Source of the DNA: Reticulascus tulasneorum | Lineage: Eukaryota > Ascomycota > Sordariomycetes > Glomerellales > Reticulascaceae | Assembly: GCA_001557505.1 (NCBI GenBank) | Contig: LSAX01000010.1 | Location: 1,736,001 to 1,800,000, forward strand | DNA length: 64,000 nucleotides | Direction: 5' to 3' | Part shown: one piece after another, positions 23,534 through 34,379 of the stretch | Layout of the letters: each line of letters opens with the position of its first letter | Position numbering within the stretch: the stretch's first letter is position 1 | Made by a program: the position numbers and the translations under genes | Notes under the pieces: model-generated | What the model was told of the DNA's origin: nothing | What the model saw: only the letters and a program-made list of their open reading frames with translations | Database searches by the model: none

Positions 23534-25760
23534 ATGGCAGATGATGATTCCTCCGAATTATCCTCGCTGTCCTCTTTATCGCCCGCTCCTTCTGACGACG
23601 AGACTGTCCAGTTGAAATCTCAGAATGGTATCCTCAAGTTCTTCCACAAGATCCCCAAGGGCAAGAAGCCTTCGGAGCCAGTCCGCGAGCCATCACCACC
23701 TCCTCGAAAGCGATCACCCTCGCCGCCACATGAATATGTCTTGGCTGATAACCCAGATATTGCTGTATGTCTTTTAAGCTATTTATCGCGTAGATTACCG
23801 CGTACGACGCGAAATTTCGCGTACCAACGTCATAGGGCTGAAGCTAATGGTTTTCCAGTTCATAGTCATGTTCCGATGCCGTTTCACCGAAGCCTTCCCT
23901 AAATCCTTGCCGAACTTCGGTCCTCAGGAGCTAGAGCGAGATATTATCGATAGTGTTCCTGGCGAACGTGTGGAGCTGTTTCTTTGCGCGGTGCTGGGAT
24001 TGCTCTTGAATCGAAAGCAAGATGTCAAGTATGAATTCTCTCTACATGAATCTTTCACGCAACCCGAATTTCGATCCTCCTGCCTTCCTACACTCTTCCT
24101 ATACCCTGAACAGTCGTCTGGGCGGCTTGTATGAATATGACTTGGACGTGTCGAATGGACGTTATACCTCCATCTGGCCCAAGACTCCCTCAAACGGGAA
24201 GCTATACCTGTAGTGTTGATGGCTAATACTTATCAATTAGGCCCGGTCATTACAACCGTGCCATGGAAGATGCTGTTCAAACACACAAATCACAATGGGC
24301 AAAGGACTGGGAGGATGTCAGCCCTCTGGCAGGCGGCGCAACCTTCAATTCTATGACGCCTGCGGAGCGAGTAAGTCTTGGTAGTGAATGCCTAGAGTCA
24401 GCTTTTACTAACCTACTGTAGCTTACACTTCTCAAAACTTTAATCCTCTGGTCTCTATCATCGTCCGATTCTATCAAAGCAGCCATCAACCAATCGTACA
24501 AACAGAACCGCCACGAGGATGACCTGAACCAACCCCTTTCAGTGCAGCCGTGGGGTTCCGACAGCGACAGGCGCCGCTACTTCCTAATTGAGGGCCTTGA
24601 TGATACAGCCTTCCGTGTCTATCGCGAAAGCAATCCAGCTGGCTTCAACAGAACCTGGCGGTCAGTGGCAGGTTCCATTGATGAGCTCAAGGCTTTGGCG
24701 GAGAAGCTCGAGATCAAGGACGGAGGCCCAAAGGCCAAAAAGCTGAGCCAGAAGATGATGCAAGCCGTCCCTCGTTTTGAGGCGACGGAGGACGTAAGGC
24801 TCCAGATCACCTTACACATTATATTGCTAACCCGCAGAACAGAAACGTAAGCGTCGTGAATACCGACAAGTACGTAAGGCGCAGTTCAAACGTCCCGAGC
24901 CTGGGTTTTCATCATATGAGGGCCGAACGAGAGGCAAAAGAATCAAGTATACATACTCGGATGACGAGGACGAATTCTATTCCGACTCGACAAATCGACG
25001 TTCGACCCGTAATACTGGCACACACACCCCTGCTGAGCCTTCTGGTCCTGTCACAACCATGAGCGGCCGTCAAGTGCGACCGCCCAAAGGCATGACCACA
25101 GAAGCCGCCGGTAGCGCCCCGGGCAGCGTTCACGACGAGAACTCGGAAGAATCGTACCTCCATGACGAGAATTCCGTCGGTCCTACCGGTCGACCTAGAC
25201 GGTCTGCTGCTGTTCATCACGGTACAAACGGCTGGGCAAGTAAGGAAACCCGATCTCGATCCAAAGCAATGGATGAGATGGACGAAGACGAAGATGATGC
25301 AAGTGAGCCTGACTTTGGCGATGATGAGGAAGAAGAGCATGTTCCAGACGAGACGGAGGAAGAAGAAGAGGACTTTGAAGCGGACGATCCTATGGATGAC
25401 GATGATTTAGAGGATCAACCACGCAAGACCCTCATAGTCAAGCTTCCGCTCAAACGGTCCGGGTTGTCCAACGTGATCACAGCCATTGCTGAGGGATCGC
25501 CAGAGACTAAAGGAGAGCGAGCCCAACCCTCGAGCTCCGTGGAGGAGAATGATGAGGTATCGATGATTGAGATGCCAGATGCTCCAGGTGCTGAAGGGAA
25601 GCGCAGGGAGCGAACGCCGGAGGCTGTTATAACCGTGGCTCGCGACGCAAGGCTGCCTCCCACACCATCGACTCTTCAGGCGACCCCGCTGGCTTTTAGA
25701 GGGAGCCCAGACAAGCCACAGTCGCTACCACGACCACTTGGTGTAGGGTTCGGAGAGTAG
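23534..25760 (+). CDS. WHIM-domain protein, probable chromatin-remodelling accessory factor
   Basis: Predicted 606 aa from exons 23534-23764, 23859-24028, 24241-24370, 24422-24793 and 24843-25760. The N-terminus is Ser/acidic then Pro/Arg-rich (EPSPPPRKRSPSPPH). After it come DDT-like helices (IVMFRCRFTEAFPKSL, ELERDIIDSV), then WHIM motifs: MTPAERLTLLKTLILWSL, QPWGSDSDRRRYFLIEG and FRVYRESNPAGFNRTWRSV. The last 300 residues are basic, then strongly acidic (DEEEEHVPDETEEEEEDF). DDT-WHIM modules bind ISWI-type ATPases and span linker DNA (family knowledge). It therefore resembles RSF1/Ioc3-like partners such as the ISWI accessory factors of Neurospora; the exact orthologue is inference. It converges with the DUF1770-like gene. 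Confidence 0.82.
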
Positions 25761-26058
25761 GCTTCGCTGACGTTACTGGATTGGTTTGGTTGGCGTTCCT
25801 AGTAAAAGTGGCCGGATGATGGAGTCTGGGTAGATGAGAGGGTTCATTGCTGCGGCTTTATGGCTCTGCTACGAGCAGGCACGCCCTGACATAGAGGCAG
25901 TTATGACGGTTGGCCACGCAAGGCGTGACGTGTATATAGAATTACACGGCCTCTGTTTATGCTCTCATTACAAAAGTAGCAACACGGCAGATGACGAACT
26001 GATTGATATAAGAGGCCTGAAACTCCGCCACTTTGATGAAATCCCTTTGTAGCTTCCT

Positions 26059-26613
26059 TCAGAGCTCCTTCTTTATCCTACCAACCGTCCCTTGTATGCC
26101 AGGTATATCCCATTTATTCACATCGTACCACCACCTCCTAACCCTAGCACCTATTGAGTTTCCATGTAATTGTGCATTGCGGTTCCACGATTGCCAGCTC
26201 AGTAGGAACAGGTTGTACATCACGCCTTGGGCAAGCGGCATCATAATCTGGCTGTCTATCAGTTTCAATTCCTTTCCAATCCCTCACGCATTGACTCCTA
26301 CCTGGTCCCTCGTCGTGATCCATGCTACTCTTCCCCATGTCTCTGCTTTCGATATGCTGTGGAGATAGCTCTGCTCGAAACGTAGGTCTGGGAGCGGTGG
26401 GAAGTTGCCTGATCGGGGCTTTGGCTTTAGCACGCTGTATGGAATATCCTCATCGTCGCCATCTTCTAGGTCGTCGTGCTCGGCCGGTTCTAAGGTTACG
26501 GGTTCCTTTTCTGATGCTGCCGTGGAGGGGTTGAGGTCATGGCGTGGCGAAGGGGCTCGATTTATGTGTGCTGTTTGAATGGTCTCTGCGATTTGAATTG
26601 GGACGGACGACAT
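26059..26613 (-). CDS. DUF1770-family fungal protein
   Basis: Predicted 166 aa from exons 26613-26302 and 26247-26059; the 54-base intron (CAG-GTAGGA donor, CCAG acceptor) joins ITTRDQ to IMMPLAQG. The N-terminus is disordered and acidic (HDDLEDGDDEDIPYS). The C-terminal half is conserved-looking: LPDLRFEQSYLHSI, WGRVAWITTRDQIMMPLAQ, MYNLFLLSWQSWNRN, with one likely amphipathic or membrane-facing helix. I match it to the DUF1770 fungal family from the RFEQSYL and TRDQ...PLAQG pattern. Function is unknown. It is divergent from eRF1. Confidence 0.8.
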
Positions 26614-27104
26614 CGTGAATGCTGCAATTCCGAGAGAGGGCCGTGGGCTTTCACGAGGGAAATGTCGATGCCGAAGGGTGGGTTGAGTAACGGACTACGA
26701 ATAGCTTAAAACGTTAAAAGGATAGAGCTGTGGCATCGATATTGCATATCGGGGAACCTCTGAGGTCATAACCGATGGATGGCCTGGGGCAGGTAGACGA
26801 GCCACAGACAGCGAGTCATCGGGGAGCTAGCGCCTAAATCTGTCACAAATTTAGCGGTCTCTCTGTGTGGCGCATCCGCAAGGTGCAAAAGTGTTGGCCG
26901 TGCACCATAAAAACCCAGACAGACATCCCGGCGGGTTCAGCGTCAGAGTTTCCACACACACATCATAACACTCTCACGCACACACACGCACACACCACCA
27001 TTTTTCGCAGACAGGATCGCGATCAAGAAACAGAAGCTGTCACTGGCCCAAGCCTCTATTGTTCCTGGCAATATACTTGACAGATCTGATTTTCTCCCGC
27101 CAAA
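26614..27104. promoter_or_regulatory. Shared divergent promoter, DUF1770-like gene / eRF1
   Basis: The 491-base interval between the start codons carries both promoters. Near the eRF1 side lies a (CA)n-type imperfect microsatellite at about 26952-27000. The eRF1 start has a strong CCAAAATG-type context. Confidence 0.55.
26952..27000. repeat. CA-rich imperfect microsatellite in the eRF1 leader region
   Basis: Repeated CACACA units broken by CATCATAA and CTCTCACG. It lies about 105-150 bases upstream of the eRF1 start codon. Confidence 0.7.
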
Positions 27105-28669
27105 ATGTCTGACGCTCAGGCTAGCGAGGCTGAGAAGAATGTGAGTTGCCCCCGGTCTTTTTCAACCCCTCCCATACCCCGCGATGTAGAACTAGACTGA
27201 CCATCGGCCACTGGGGGACGGTAGATCGAGATATGGAAGGTCAAAAAACTTATTAAACGCCTCGAGGCCGCCAGAGGAAACGGCACCAGCATGATTTCTC
27301 TGATTATTCGTATGTCCTCGGCCCCGGTTCCGTATCCCTTGCCAAACACGACTAACCCAACCGTAGCGCCCAAGGACCAAGTCTCCCGAGCAGCCAAGAT
27401 GCTGGCTGAAGAATACGTTCGTTTTGGAGCCCAACCCCCTCGCTAATTAGTTAAGCCTAACAATATGTAACCAGGGAACGGCATCAAACATCAAGTCTCG
27501 TGTCAACCGACAATCCGTGCTCTCAGCCATTACTTCGACCCAGCAGCGACTCAAACTCTACAACAAGGTACCACCCAATGGATTGGTCGTGTACTGCGGC
27601 GAAATCTTGACGTCCGAAGGCAAGGAGAGGAAGGTCAATATCGACTTCGAGCCCTTTAAGCCTATCAATACCTCCCTCTACCTCTGTGACAACAAGTTCC
27701 ATACCGAGGCTCTAGCTGAGCTTCTCGAGTCGGACCAAAAGTTCGGCTTCATCATCATGGATGGTAACGGAGCCCTTTTCGGCACCTTGAGCGGCAACAC
27801 GAGAGACGTTGTTCATAAGTTCTCTGTCGATCTGCCAAAAAAGCACGGTCGAGGTGGTCAGTCCGCTCTTCGTTTCGCTCGTCTCCGAGAAGAGAAGCGA
27901 CACAACTATGTTCGAAAGGTTGCCGAGTTGGCTGTGCAAAACTTCATCACCAACGACAAGGTCAACGTTGGCGGTATCATCCTGGCGGGTTCCGCCGACT
28001 TCAAGAACGACCTCAACGCATCCGACATGTTCGACAATCGTCTGGCATCTAAGGTCATCAAGGTCGTTGACGTGTCCTACGGTGGCGAGAACGGCTTCAA
28101 CCAGGCCATTGAGCTTTCTTCGGAGACCTTGGGCAACGTCAAGTTCATCCAGGAGAAGAAGCTAATTGGAAAGTATTTCGAGGAGATCAGCCAAGATACT
28201 GGGCGTGTATGCTACGGTATTGAAGACACCTTGAAGGCTCTTGAACTAGGTGCGGTGGAGATTCTGATTGTCTTCGAGAACCTGGAGATCACACGCTGGA
28301 CTTTGAAAGACAGCAACGGAGTTGAGACTGTCCTCCACACCACCAAGCTCCAGGAGACAGCCAACCGAGACAAATTCATGGACAAGGAAACCGGTCAGGA
28401 AATGGAAGTTGTGACACAAGAATCCTTCCTTGAATGGATCGCGGAGCACTACAAAGATTTTGGCGCGACCCTGGAATTCGTCTCGGATCGCTCAACGGAA
28501 GGAAACCAGTTCGTCAAAGGATTTGGTGGTATTGGTGGAATCCTCCGATACAAGGTCAACTTTGAACAGTTGGCTGATCTTGATGACGATGATGAGTACT
28601 ACGACGGTAATTTCCCCTCCCCCTTTTCGCTCCCCTGGTTGGCCCTTTTATTGACGTTGTCCAGATTGA
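27105..28669 (+). CDS. SUP45: Eukaryotic peptide chain release factor 1 (eRF1/Sup45)
   Basis: Predicted 435 aa (437 in yeast and human) from exons 27105-27140, 27225-27309, 27367-27416, 27475-28606 and 28665-28669. All three functional motifs are intact: TASNIKS (NIKS at 62-65) and YLCDNKF (126-132), which recognise stop codons, and GRGGQ (GGQ at 184-186), which triggers peptidyl-tRNA hydrolysis. The C-domain contains the eRF3-binding region ending in [10 protein letters not shown]. The last intron (GTAATT donor, TCCAG acceptor) leaves a final exon of 5 bases that completes an Asp codon and supplies TGA; without splicing the frame would add about 25 unrelated residues. Intron 3 uses a less usual GTTCGT donor but the join [11 protein letters not shown] is certain from conservation. 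Confidence 0.95.
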
Positions 28670-29354
28670 CCCACTGAATCCCTCGTTCATGACGAGGGAC
28701 CAGCTCAAGTGATACCTCCTGCAAAGGAAGACAGAGAGATGCACCAGCAACGCCCGAATCCTAAAGCATACTCGGCGTCAAGTTCTGGAGCTCATCGGCG
28801 ACTGATAGACAATTACCCGACGAGCCCAACTCATGGTGCCCACCAAGTGGCGCGTCCCAGTCCGCTTCGCTCTGTCATGATGGCCTCTTGAGTTTCTAAC
28901 GGCGAGTTTGGAGGTATGTTCAAAGACTACCACAGGTACTAGGGATGATACTGACTTTCGCAGATGCCACCTTAGATGAACTAGGGTCGAACATGTCAAC
29001 GCAGGCATCTCAGAGATTGATGGTTCCGGAGGATACGGTTTGGGGGTGCCAGGGGGTGGAAGATTGTGTAATTGGACAGCTACTAGGTAGATCACTGTGT
29101 CAAGAGACCGGCTAGTCACTCTTTCATCCGGGCAGGGTCGTCCAGATCCAATTTTGACTGGACATGGCCTTCGTTTCGGTAGCCACAAGCCCCCCCCGTC
29201 TTAGTGCCAAATTGCACAACTTAGATCAAGTAACCCGAAAATATTTTGCTTAGTGCGCTAAGCGAGACCTGCGATCTCGATACAACGATATCCATGTAAG
29301 TCATCTCATTGTGAGATGGCTTTGGGTCAGATCATTTAACATCCATCTCCAAAT
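28670..29354. other. Intergenic region eRF1 / HTD2-like gene
   Basis: The 685 bases hold the eRF1 3' UTR and the promoter of the next gene. A 7-base inverted repeat (CATCTCA / TGAGATG, 3-base spacer) lies at 29302-29318, 37 bases before the next start codon. No gene is supportable. Confidence 0.45.
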
Positions 29355-30449
29355 ATGAAAATTATCTCTTCGTTTACTCTATTGAATCGAATAGCTCATA
29401 CCAGACATTTATGCCAGGCTCGAAGATTTGCCACGGCAATAAAGCCTGGCGAAGTCCACAATACGTCTGGGCTGCGTGATGAAAATGAAGACATATCTCG
29501 TCTAACGAACGTAGCCCTGAAAGTCATCTACGACAACCTCTCACCCACGCCGTCGCGCCTTCTGGGGATATCTCTCCAGGATGTACTCCATACAGGCAAG
29601 GAACCCTTGGTTTCCGACCCGTCCCATCTCCCACAGGGACACCATCTTGTGTACTTCCCCATCCACACGGCCCCGTCGGGGCTGATGCCGGACGGGACGG
29701 ATCCAGACCACTGGCCCGGGGGCGACTTTTTGAGACGCATGTGGACGGGCGGCGAGGTGACGTTCGGGCCGTCCTGGAGAAACAGGATGAGGCTTGATGG
29801 GCGGGCCGCCCTGTGCGAAGAGTCGGTTGGGGACGTCATGGTTCGGGGCGAAGGCCAGGGGAGGAAGGTGTGGGTTGATGTCTGGCGCAAGTATGGTGTA
29901 GGAGGGAATGACCTCCAGAGCCTGGAAGGGACGAAGAATGCGCCCAGTATCACGGAGAGGAGAACGCTCTGTTTCATGAAGAAGCGCAAAGCCTCCGAAG
30001 TAGAATCTCCCCCACGGATCCTAAAAGGTTCGTCCACGTAACCCATCACCACATATCTATCAGCCCTTCTAACACACGCAGTCTCCTCAACCCCAGACCA
30101 CGCAATCACACTAACCCCGTCTCCAACCCTGCTCTTCAACTTCAGCGCGCTAACCTACAACGCGCACCGCATCCACATCGACCGCGCCTACGCCACGCAG
30201 CACGAAGGCTACCGCGGCCTGCTCGTCCACGGGCCCCTGACACTGGCCCTGATGTTCGAGGTCCTGCGCAGCCGGCTCGCGCCGGGGGAGAGCGTCGCCC
30301 GGCTGACATATCGCAACCTAGCGCCGCTGTACTGCGACGAGCCAATGCGCGTATGCGTGCGGCGCGCGGGGGCGACGTGCGAGGTGTGGATCGAGGGTGC
30401 CGAGGGCGGGCTGGCGGTTAAGGGGAATGCATTTATTGAAGAGGCTTGA
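29355..30449 (+). CDS. Mitochondrial 3-hydroxyacyl-thioester dehydratase, HTD2-like (hot-dog fold)
   Basis: Predicted 346 aa from exons 29355-30027 and 30082-30449; the 54-base intron (GGTTCG donor, ACGCAG acceptor) joins RILK to VSSTPDHA. The first ~28 residues are basic and hydroxylated (MKIISSFTLLNRIAH...ARRFAT), a plausible mitochondrial presequence. PLPxG-like FRLDG-type features appear as FPIHTAPSGLMPDGTDPDHW and RMWTGGEVTFG in the N-terminal part. The second exon carries the MaoC-like core: FNFSALTYNAHRIHIDRAYA and GYRGLLVHGPLTLALM, the N-A-H-x-I-H pattern providing the hydratase residues. HTD2 acts in mitochondrial type II fatty acid synthesis (lipoate supply) in yeast; assignment here is by family. 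Exon 2 is notably richer in G+C than its surroundings. Confidence 0.83.
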
Positions 30450-30754
30450 GCCAGGGGATGGAGGAGATGAGTAACAAATGATTGATTATGATTATATATC
30501 CTGTACTGTGGCATATGTAGCAGATATGATGCGGTCATACCAAGACTGTAGAGATGCATGTCCCTATACAGATTACAGATATGTCAAACCACCTAAGATA
30601 CACAAAAGCAAGCATCACCATAACCTCATATCTAGCCAACATCAACACCCAAAACACCATAACCACTTCCCTCCACAACCAGCCCATCCCCCAAAGGCTA
30701 GGCCTCATAACTCTCACCACAATACACTCAGTAGCCAGTAGCTCCGGAAATATA

Positions 30755-30756
30755 CC

Positions 30757-30811
<55 letters not shown>
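30755..30811. repeat. C23-A34 homopolymer junction
   Basis: A run of 23 C (30755-30777) is followed without interruption by 34 A (30778-30811). On the opposite strand this reads T34-G23. Exact lengths may be affected by sequencing error. Confidence 0.85.
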
Positions 30812-30815
<4 letters not shown>

Positions 30816-31004
30816 AACGGTCATGAAAAACTGCAAAAGAAAAGGGGAAAGGAGAAACTTGCTATCGACTTCTTGTTCAGGGTAGGCCCGGCCTGGGGTA
30901 CTGTTCACCGAATCCCCAGCTACTGCGCCCCCCTACTTTCGATCATTGGGGTATTTGTTTGCAGGTGTAACCGCTCCTCGTACTTTACCGCTTGTAAATG
31001 CTCT

Positions 31005-31120
31005 AAAATCCAGAAAGGGCACGTCTTTGCTGGGATTCGAACTCGCGGGCTTCTCATAGAGGGGAGCGTCCTGTGTCTGATACAACGAGGAGGTGATTCA
31101 CTTTACCAAATGCACCAGTG
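31005..31120 (-). other. tRNA-like element with pol III-type A box and B box
   Basis: On the minus strand, TGGTGCATTTGG (31117-31106) fits the A-box consensus TRGYNNARYNGG with one mismatch, and AGTTCGAATCC (31043-31033) fits the B box GGTTCGANNCC with one mismatch. A TTTT run (31008-31005) lies 25 bases further on and could end transcription. Between the boxes, a U-turn-like loop with CAG in the anticodon position (31079-31077) can be drawn, but the acceptor and T stems do not pair and box spacing is too long for a plain tRNA. It is either a decayed tRNA, part of a SINE, or chance. Confidence 0.3.
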
Positions 31121-31478
31121 GTCTGGTCCGGTGGAAACAAGACGAACTATTTGAACATTTAAGGGGTAAATAGCACTCTAGACTTTATTTTTCTAACGGG
31201 TACGTACCCCTATCTTCTTCACATGTCCATCTCGCCGACGCGTGCCAGGTTGATGAACCGCATCTTCCACTGCTTGCTCCCCTCACCTCCTACCTAGAGT
31301 TCTACTTGACATACATCTTCACACATCCCATCCCCACCAAAGCCTTCATGTCATGGACTGCGTCCACTTGATGGTCAGGGCACGTATTCGCACCGACTCC
31401 GACCAGTACGGCCAGTGGGTAGGTATCCTGCCGGTCCTCACCGCTGTATAGGATATTCATATGAACAGCATTAAAACT

Positions 31479-33272
31479 TTACTGAGTGAAGTCGAGAGAG
31501 GAGGTGACGTTGTTCTTCTTGGCCCAGCTAGCCAAATCAACTTTGGAAGTCGCAAGAGCGCCGCTCAGGCCAAACTGAGTCGGAATACCCTCAACCCTGT
31601 GGGAAGAGTTGATGTTCTTGACCAGTGTAATCTGGTAACAGGTTGCGCCTCCCTGGCGAGAGGTGATGGTCGAGATGGCGAGGAAGTATTCCCAGATCTA
31701 CCACAAAGTTAGAGGAGCTACGCGATGACATAGTGATGGAGGATTTCTTACGCGGAACCATCGCTTGCCGTACTTAGCCTCGACCTTGGTCTTGTTCGCC
31801 AGCCAGTTTCTGTACCATCTCCAGAGAGTGGCCGAGTAGTGGACACCAATGGTATCGATGCCCTTGATTTCAAAGCCAGCACCTTCAAGCTTGTCGACAA
31901 AGAAACCAAGGGGGGTGGAGGCATCAGCACCAGGGAAGACATGCTTGTTCATGAAGAGACCCCAGATGAGATCCTCGTATTGCCAGGACTTTCTCAGGCC
32001 GGCAATCTGGAGGAAAAAGACGCCATCATCGTCGAGCATATCATTGACCTGGCGGCAGAAGGTAGAGAAGTGGCGGACACCGACATGCTCGGCCATCTCC
32101 AAGCAGGTGATCTTGTTGTAACCTCCTTCCACGGACGGGATGTCGCGATAGTCCATGCAAAGGATCTTGCTCTGCTCCTCTGGAACACCAGCCTTGCGCA
32201 GCGCGCCGTTGCCCCAAGCGGTTTGGTTACGGCCAAGCGTGATACCAGTGGTGCGAGCACCGAAGTTTTCGCTGGCGAATCGAGCGAGAGTGCCCCAGCC
32301 ACAGCCAATATCGAGCAGAGTCTCGCCCTTCTTCAGGCCGATCTTTTCGCAGACAATGGCGAGCTTGTTGTCCTGGAGCTGCTCTAGGGATTCCTCCTTG
32401 TTGATGTCGGAGATGATACCAGAAGTATAGATCATACGCGGACCAAGGAACCAGCCGTAGAAGTCGTCGCCTCTGTCATAGTGGTCACGGACCTGCTCCT
32501 CATCTGCCAGTTTGTCAGGTTTACGGCTAGTCTGGAAGGGGATGGGCGGGCGGGAGGCATACCTTGGGAGCGAGTGTGCATGATCACCTCAGGGGCGAAC
32601 TGGAAGAAGACATACTTGAACAAGCTGATGGTGAAGCGGAAGCTCGCCCAGTCGTGCCTGTACTCAAGCACCTCCAAGCAGTCTCCATTGAAGTCGACAT
32701 CACCGTCGAAATACATCTCATGGAACGTCTCCAGAGGGATCTTGTTCTTGCCATGGTACTTGGCGCGGTCAGACTCCTTCTTGAAGGTGAGGTAGTGCTC
32801 GATCGGGCGGCCGGGGAATCGAGCCTTCTCATTCTTGCGAGGGCTCAAAGAGGAAGCGATGGTCCAGAATGCCAGCAGAATGGGAATGGAGGTGAACAGG
32901 GCAAAGAAGATTGTAGTCTTCAGGCCGCCTCCAAACTTCCACGAAATGTAGAAGGGAACGACGGCCAGGAGGGAGAAGAGGAGGGTATTCGAGAAGGCTT
33001 CTGCACCGGCGCCATCAGCTGGCAGAGGAGCGTTCTTGATGGCGGGAAACTGGGGGGGTTCGTTAGCATCGACTCCAAACTCTCCAATGGGGGCGGATTT
33101 AAGTGGAAAAGGGTCTGGGAAGCGAGAAGAGAAGAGATGAATGTGTTTTAGCTACCTTTGTGGTGCGCACACCGCATTCCTCCTCCTTCTCAAAGGTGGG
33201 AGTGGGAGCCTTGGGAGTCTCGACGAACTCGAACGAGGACTCGCTCCCGTTGACGCTTTGTGGTTTCGACAT
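31479..33272 (-). CDS. Sphingolipid C9-methyltransferase (cyclopropane fatty acid synthase family)
   Basis: Predicted 524 aa from exons 33272-33156, 33049-32563, 32503-31752 and 31697-31479; all introns are GT-AG and in frame. The N-terminus is cytosolic and Glu-rich (MSKPQSVNGSESSFEF), then two hydrophobic segments (LLFSLLAVVPFYISW; TTIFFALFTSIPILLAFW) suggest ER membrane anchoring. A conserved block (HYLTFKKESDRAKYHGKNK) precedes the methyltransferase domain: EEQVRDHYDRGDDFYGWFLG, the SAM-binding LLDIGCGWGTLA (D266-G272) and CLEMAEHVGVRHF. The enzyme methylates C9 of the sphingoid base of glucosylceramide in filamentous fungi (family knowledge). It is absent from baker's yeast, which fits the Pezizomycotina assignment. 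Confidence 0.94.
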
Positions 33273-34379
33273 ATTGGACGACTCCTTGAGGTAATTGGGG
33301 CCTCAATTGGCGATGTAGAGGTGCAACTTTTTGCCAGTTGCACGTGGGGATGGTGGGTTTTATTTTATTTTTCCCTTTTCTGCTAGCCACGGATGGGATG
33401 TTTCGTGGGGACGCGGGAGGAGCTATGACATGGACCCTTTTCTTTTGCCCAGAGTTCCTGACCGCCTCCTGGATTCTTTCTCAACAAACCTCTAGCCTGG
33501 CTACCTAGCTAATTAGGTACATGGAGAATTTCTGTACGACATACGTACCCCCTAATTATCACAATTTAGTGTATGTACCTATGTGCAGATTGGTCTCGGT
33601 AGCATGTGAGATGCGTGGCTGGGAGAGGGCAGGGGACCAGGCTTTCCCGCTATCTCTGCCAGTGTCCCCCCCCCCCCCTTCTGGCCAGGCTTCCCTATTA
33701 CTCAAGGCCACTAATCATGTATTCGTACGTCCCTGTAGCATGCAAGCAAGCATGGTATTAATACCACTTTCGTAGTACGACTACATCTGTAACATGTAGC
33801 AGGTTGTTCGTATTTGCCAATTGACATGCATCTGCGACCTTGACGGGGCTGGGGAGCTCCAAAACAGGTCCCCCCCTACCTACCTAGGTATTGTACCTAA
33901 CACCTAAGGTACCTTAATCTGCATGCACGTTCTAGCTTTGTAAGTTATCGTGGGCAATTTCTGCCGACCCAGCTGCTGGGCCACAGAAGCTTGGACTTAC
34001 AGAAACCCCCCACACCCACCAGAGTCCAGAGCAATTAAAGCATGGGTAAGGGAATTCCGCAGTGCCATCCATACACACATAGCTGTCTTGATTTGTTGCA
34101 GCTGCATGATAAGAAACACATCAGCGCATACTCTTGTGAGCCTAGTCGTCTGGCCTCCACTTGCATTCCCACCGGTGTGACCCCAGTGGTGGACGAAGAA
34201 GAGCCTATTCAGAATGATGTGCCCTACTTGGTGTTCGCGAACAGCTCACTTCCCGATTTGAACTTCCAGCAAACAACGTATCATAGCTATCTTTGAACCG
34301 TCTCATAAGAAGCGCAAGAACACCTGTCATGGCGCATTATACATATTCTAAGTTCTATAGAAAGGCACAGTCCCAGCCC
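33273..34379. other. Intergenic region rich in ACCTAGGT-like motifs
   Basis: No gene is supportable in these 1107 bases. They hold the C9-methyltransferase promoter and the 3' region of the GH13 gene. Repeated palindromic ACCTAGGT/TACCTA-TAGGTA motifs occur at 33502-33519 and 33875-33912, and a C13 run lies at 33666-33678. Confidence 0.45.

Larger units (their letters stand above)
30450..31478. other. Intergenic region with homopolymers and a tRNA-like element
   Basis: No protein gene is supportable in these 1029 bases. They include a long C run joined to a long A run (30755-30811) and, on the minus strand, a pol III-type A-box/B-box pair (31005-31120); both are listed separately. The region lies between the converging 3' ends of the HTD2-like and C9-methyltransferase genes. 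Confidence 0.5.

Noticed and set aside
31839..32387. 182-codon + strand frame
   Set aside because: Antisense to the methyltransferase domain of the C9-methyltransferase, whose motifs are clear.
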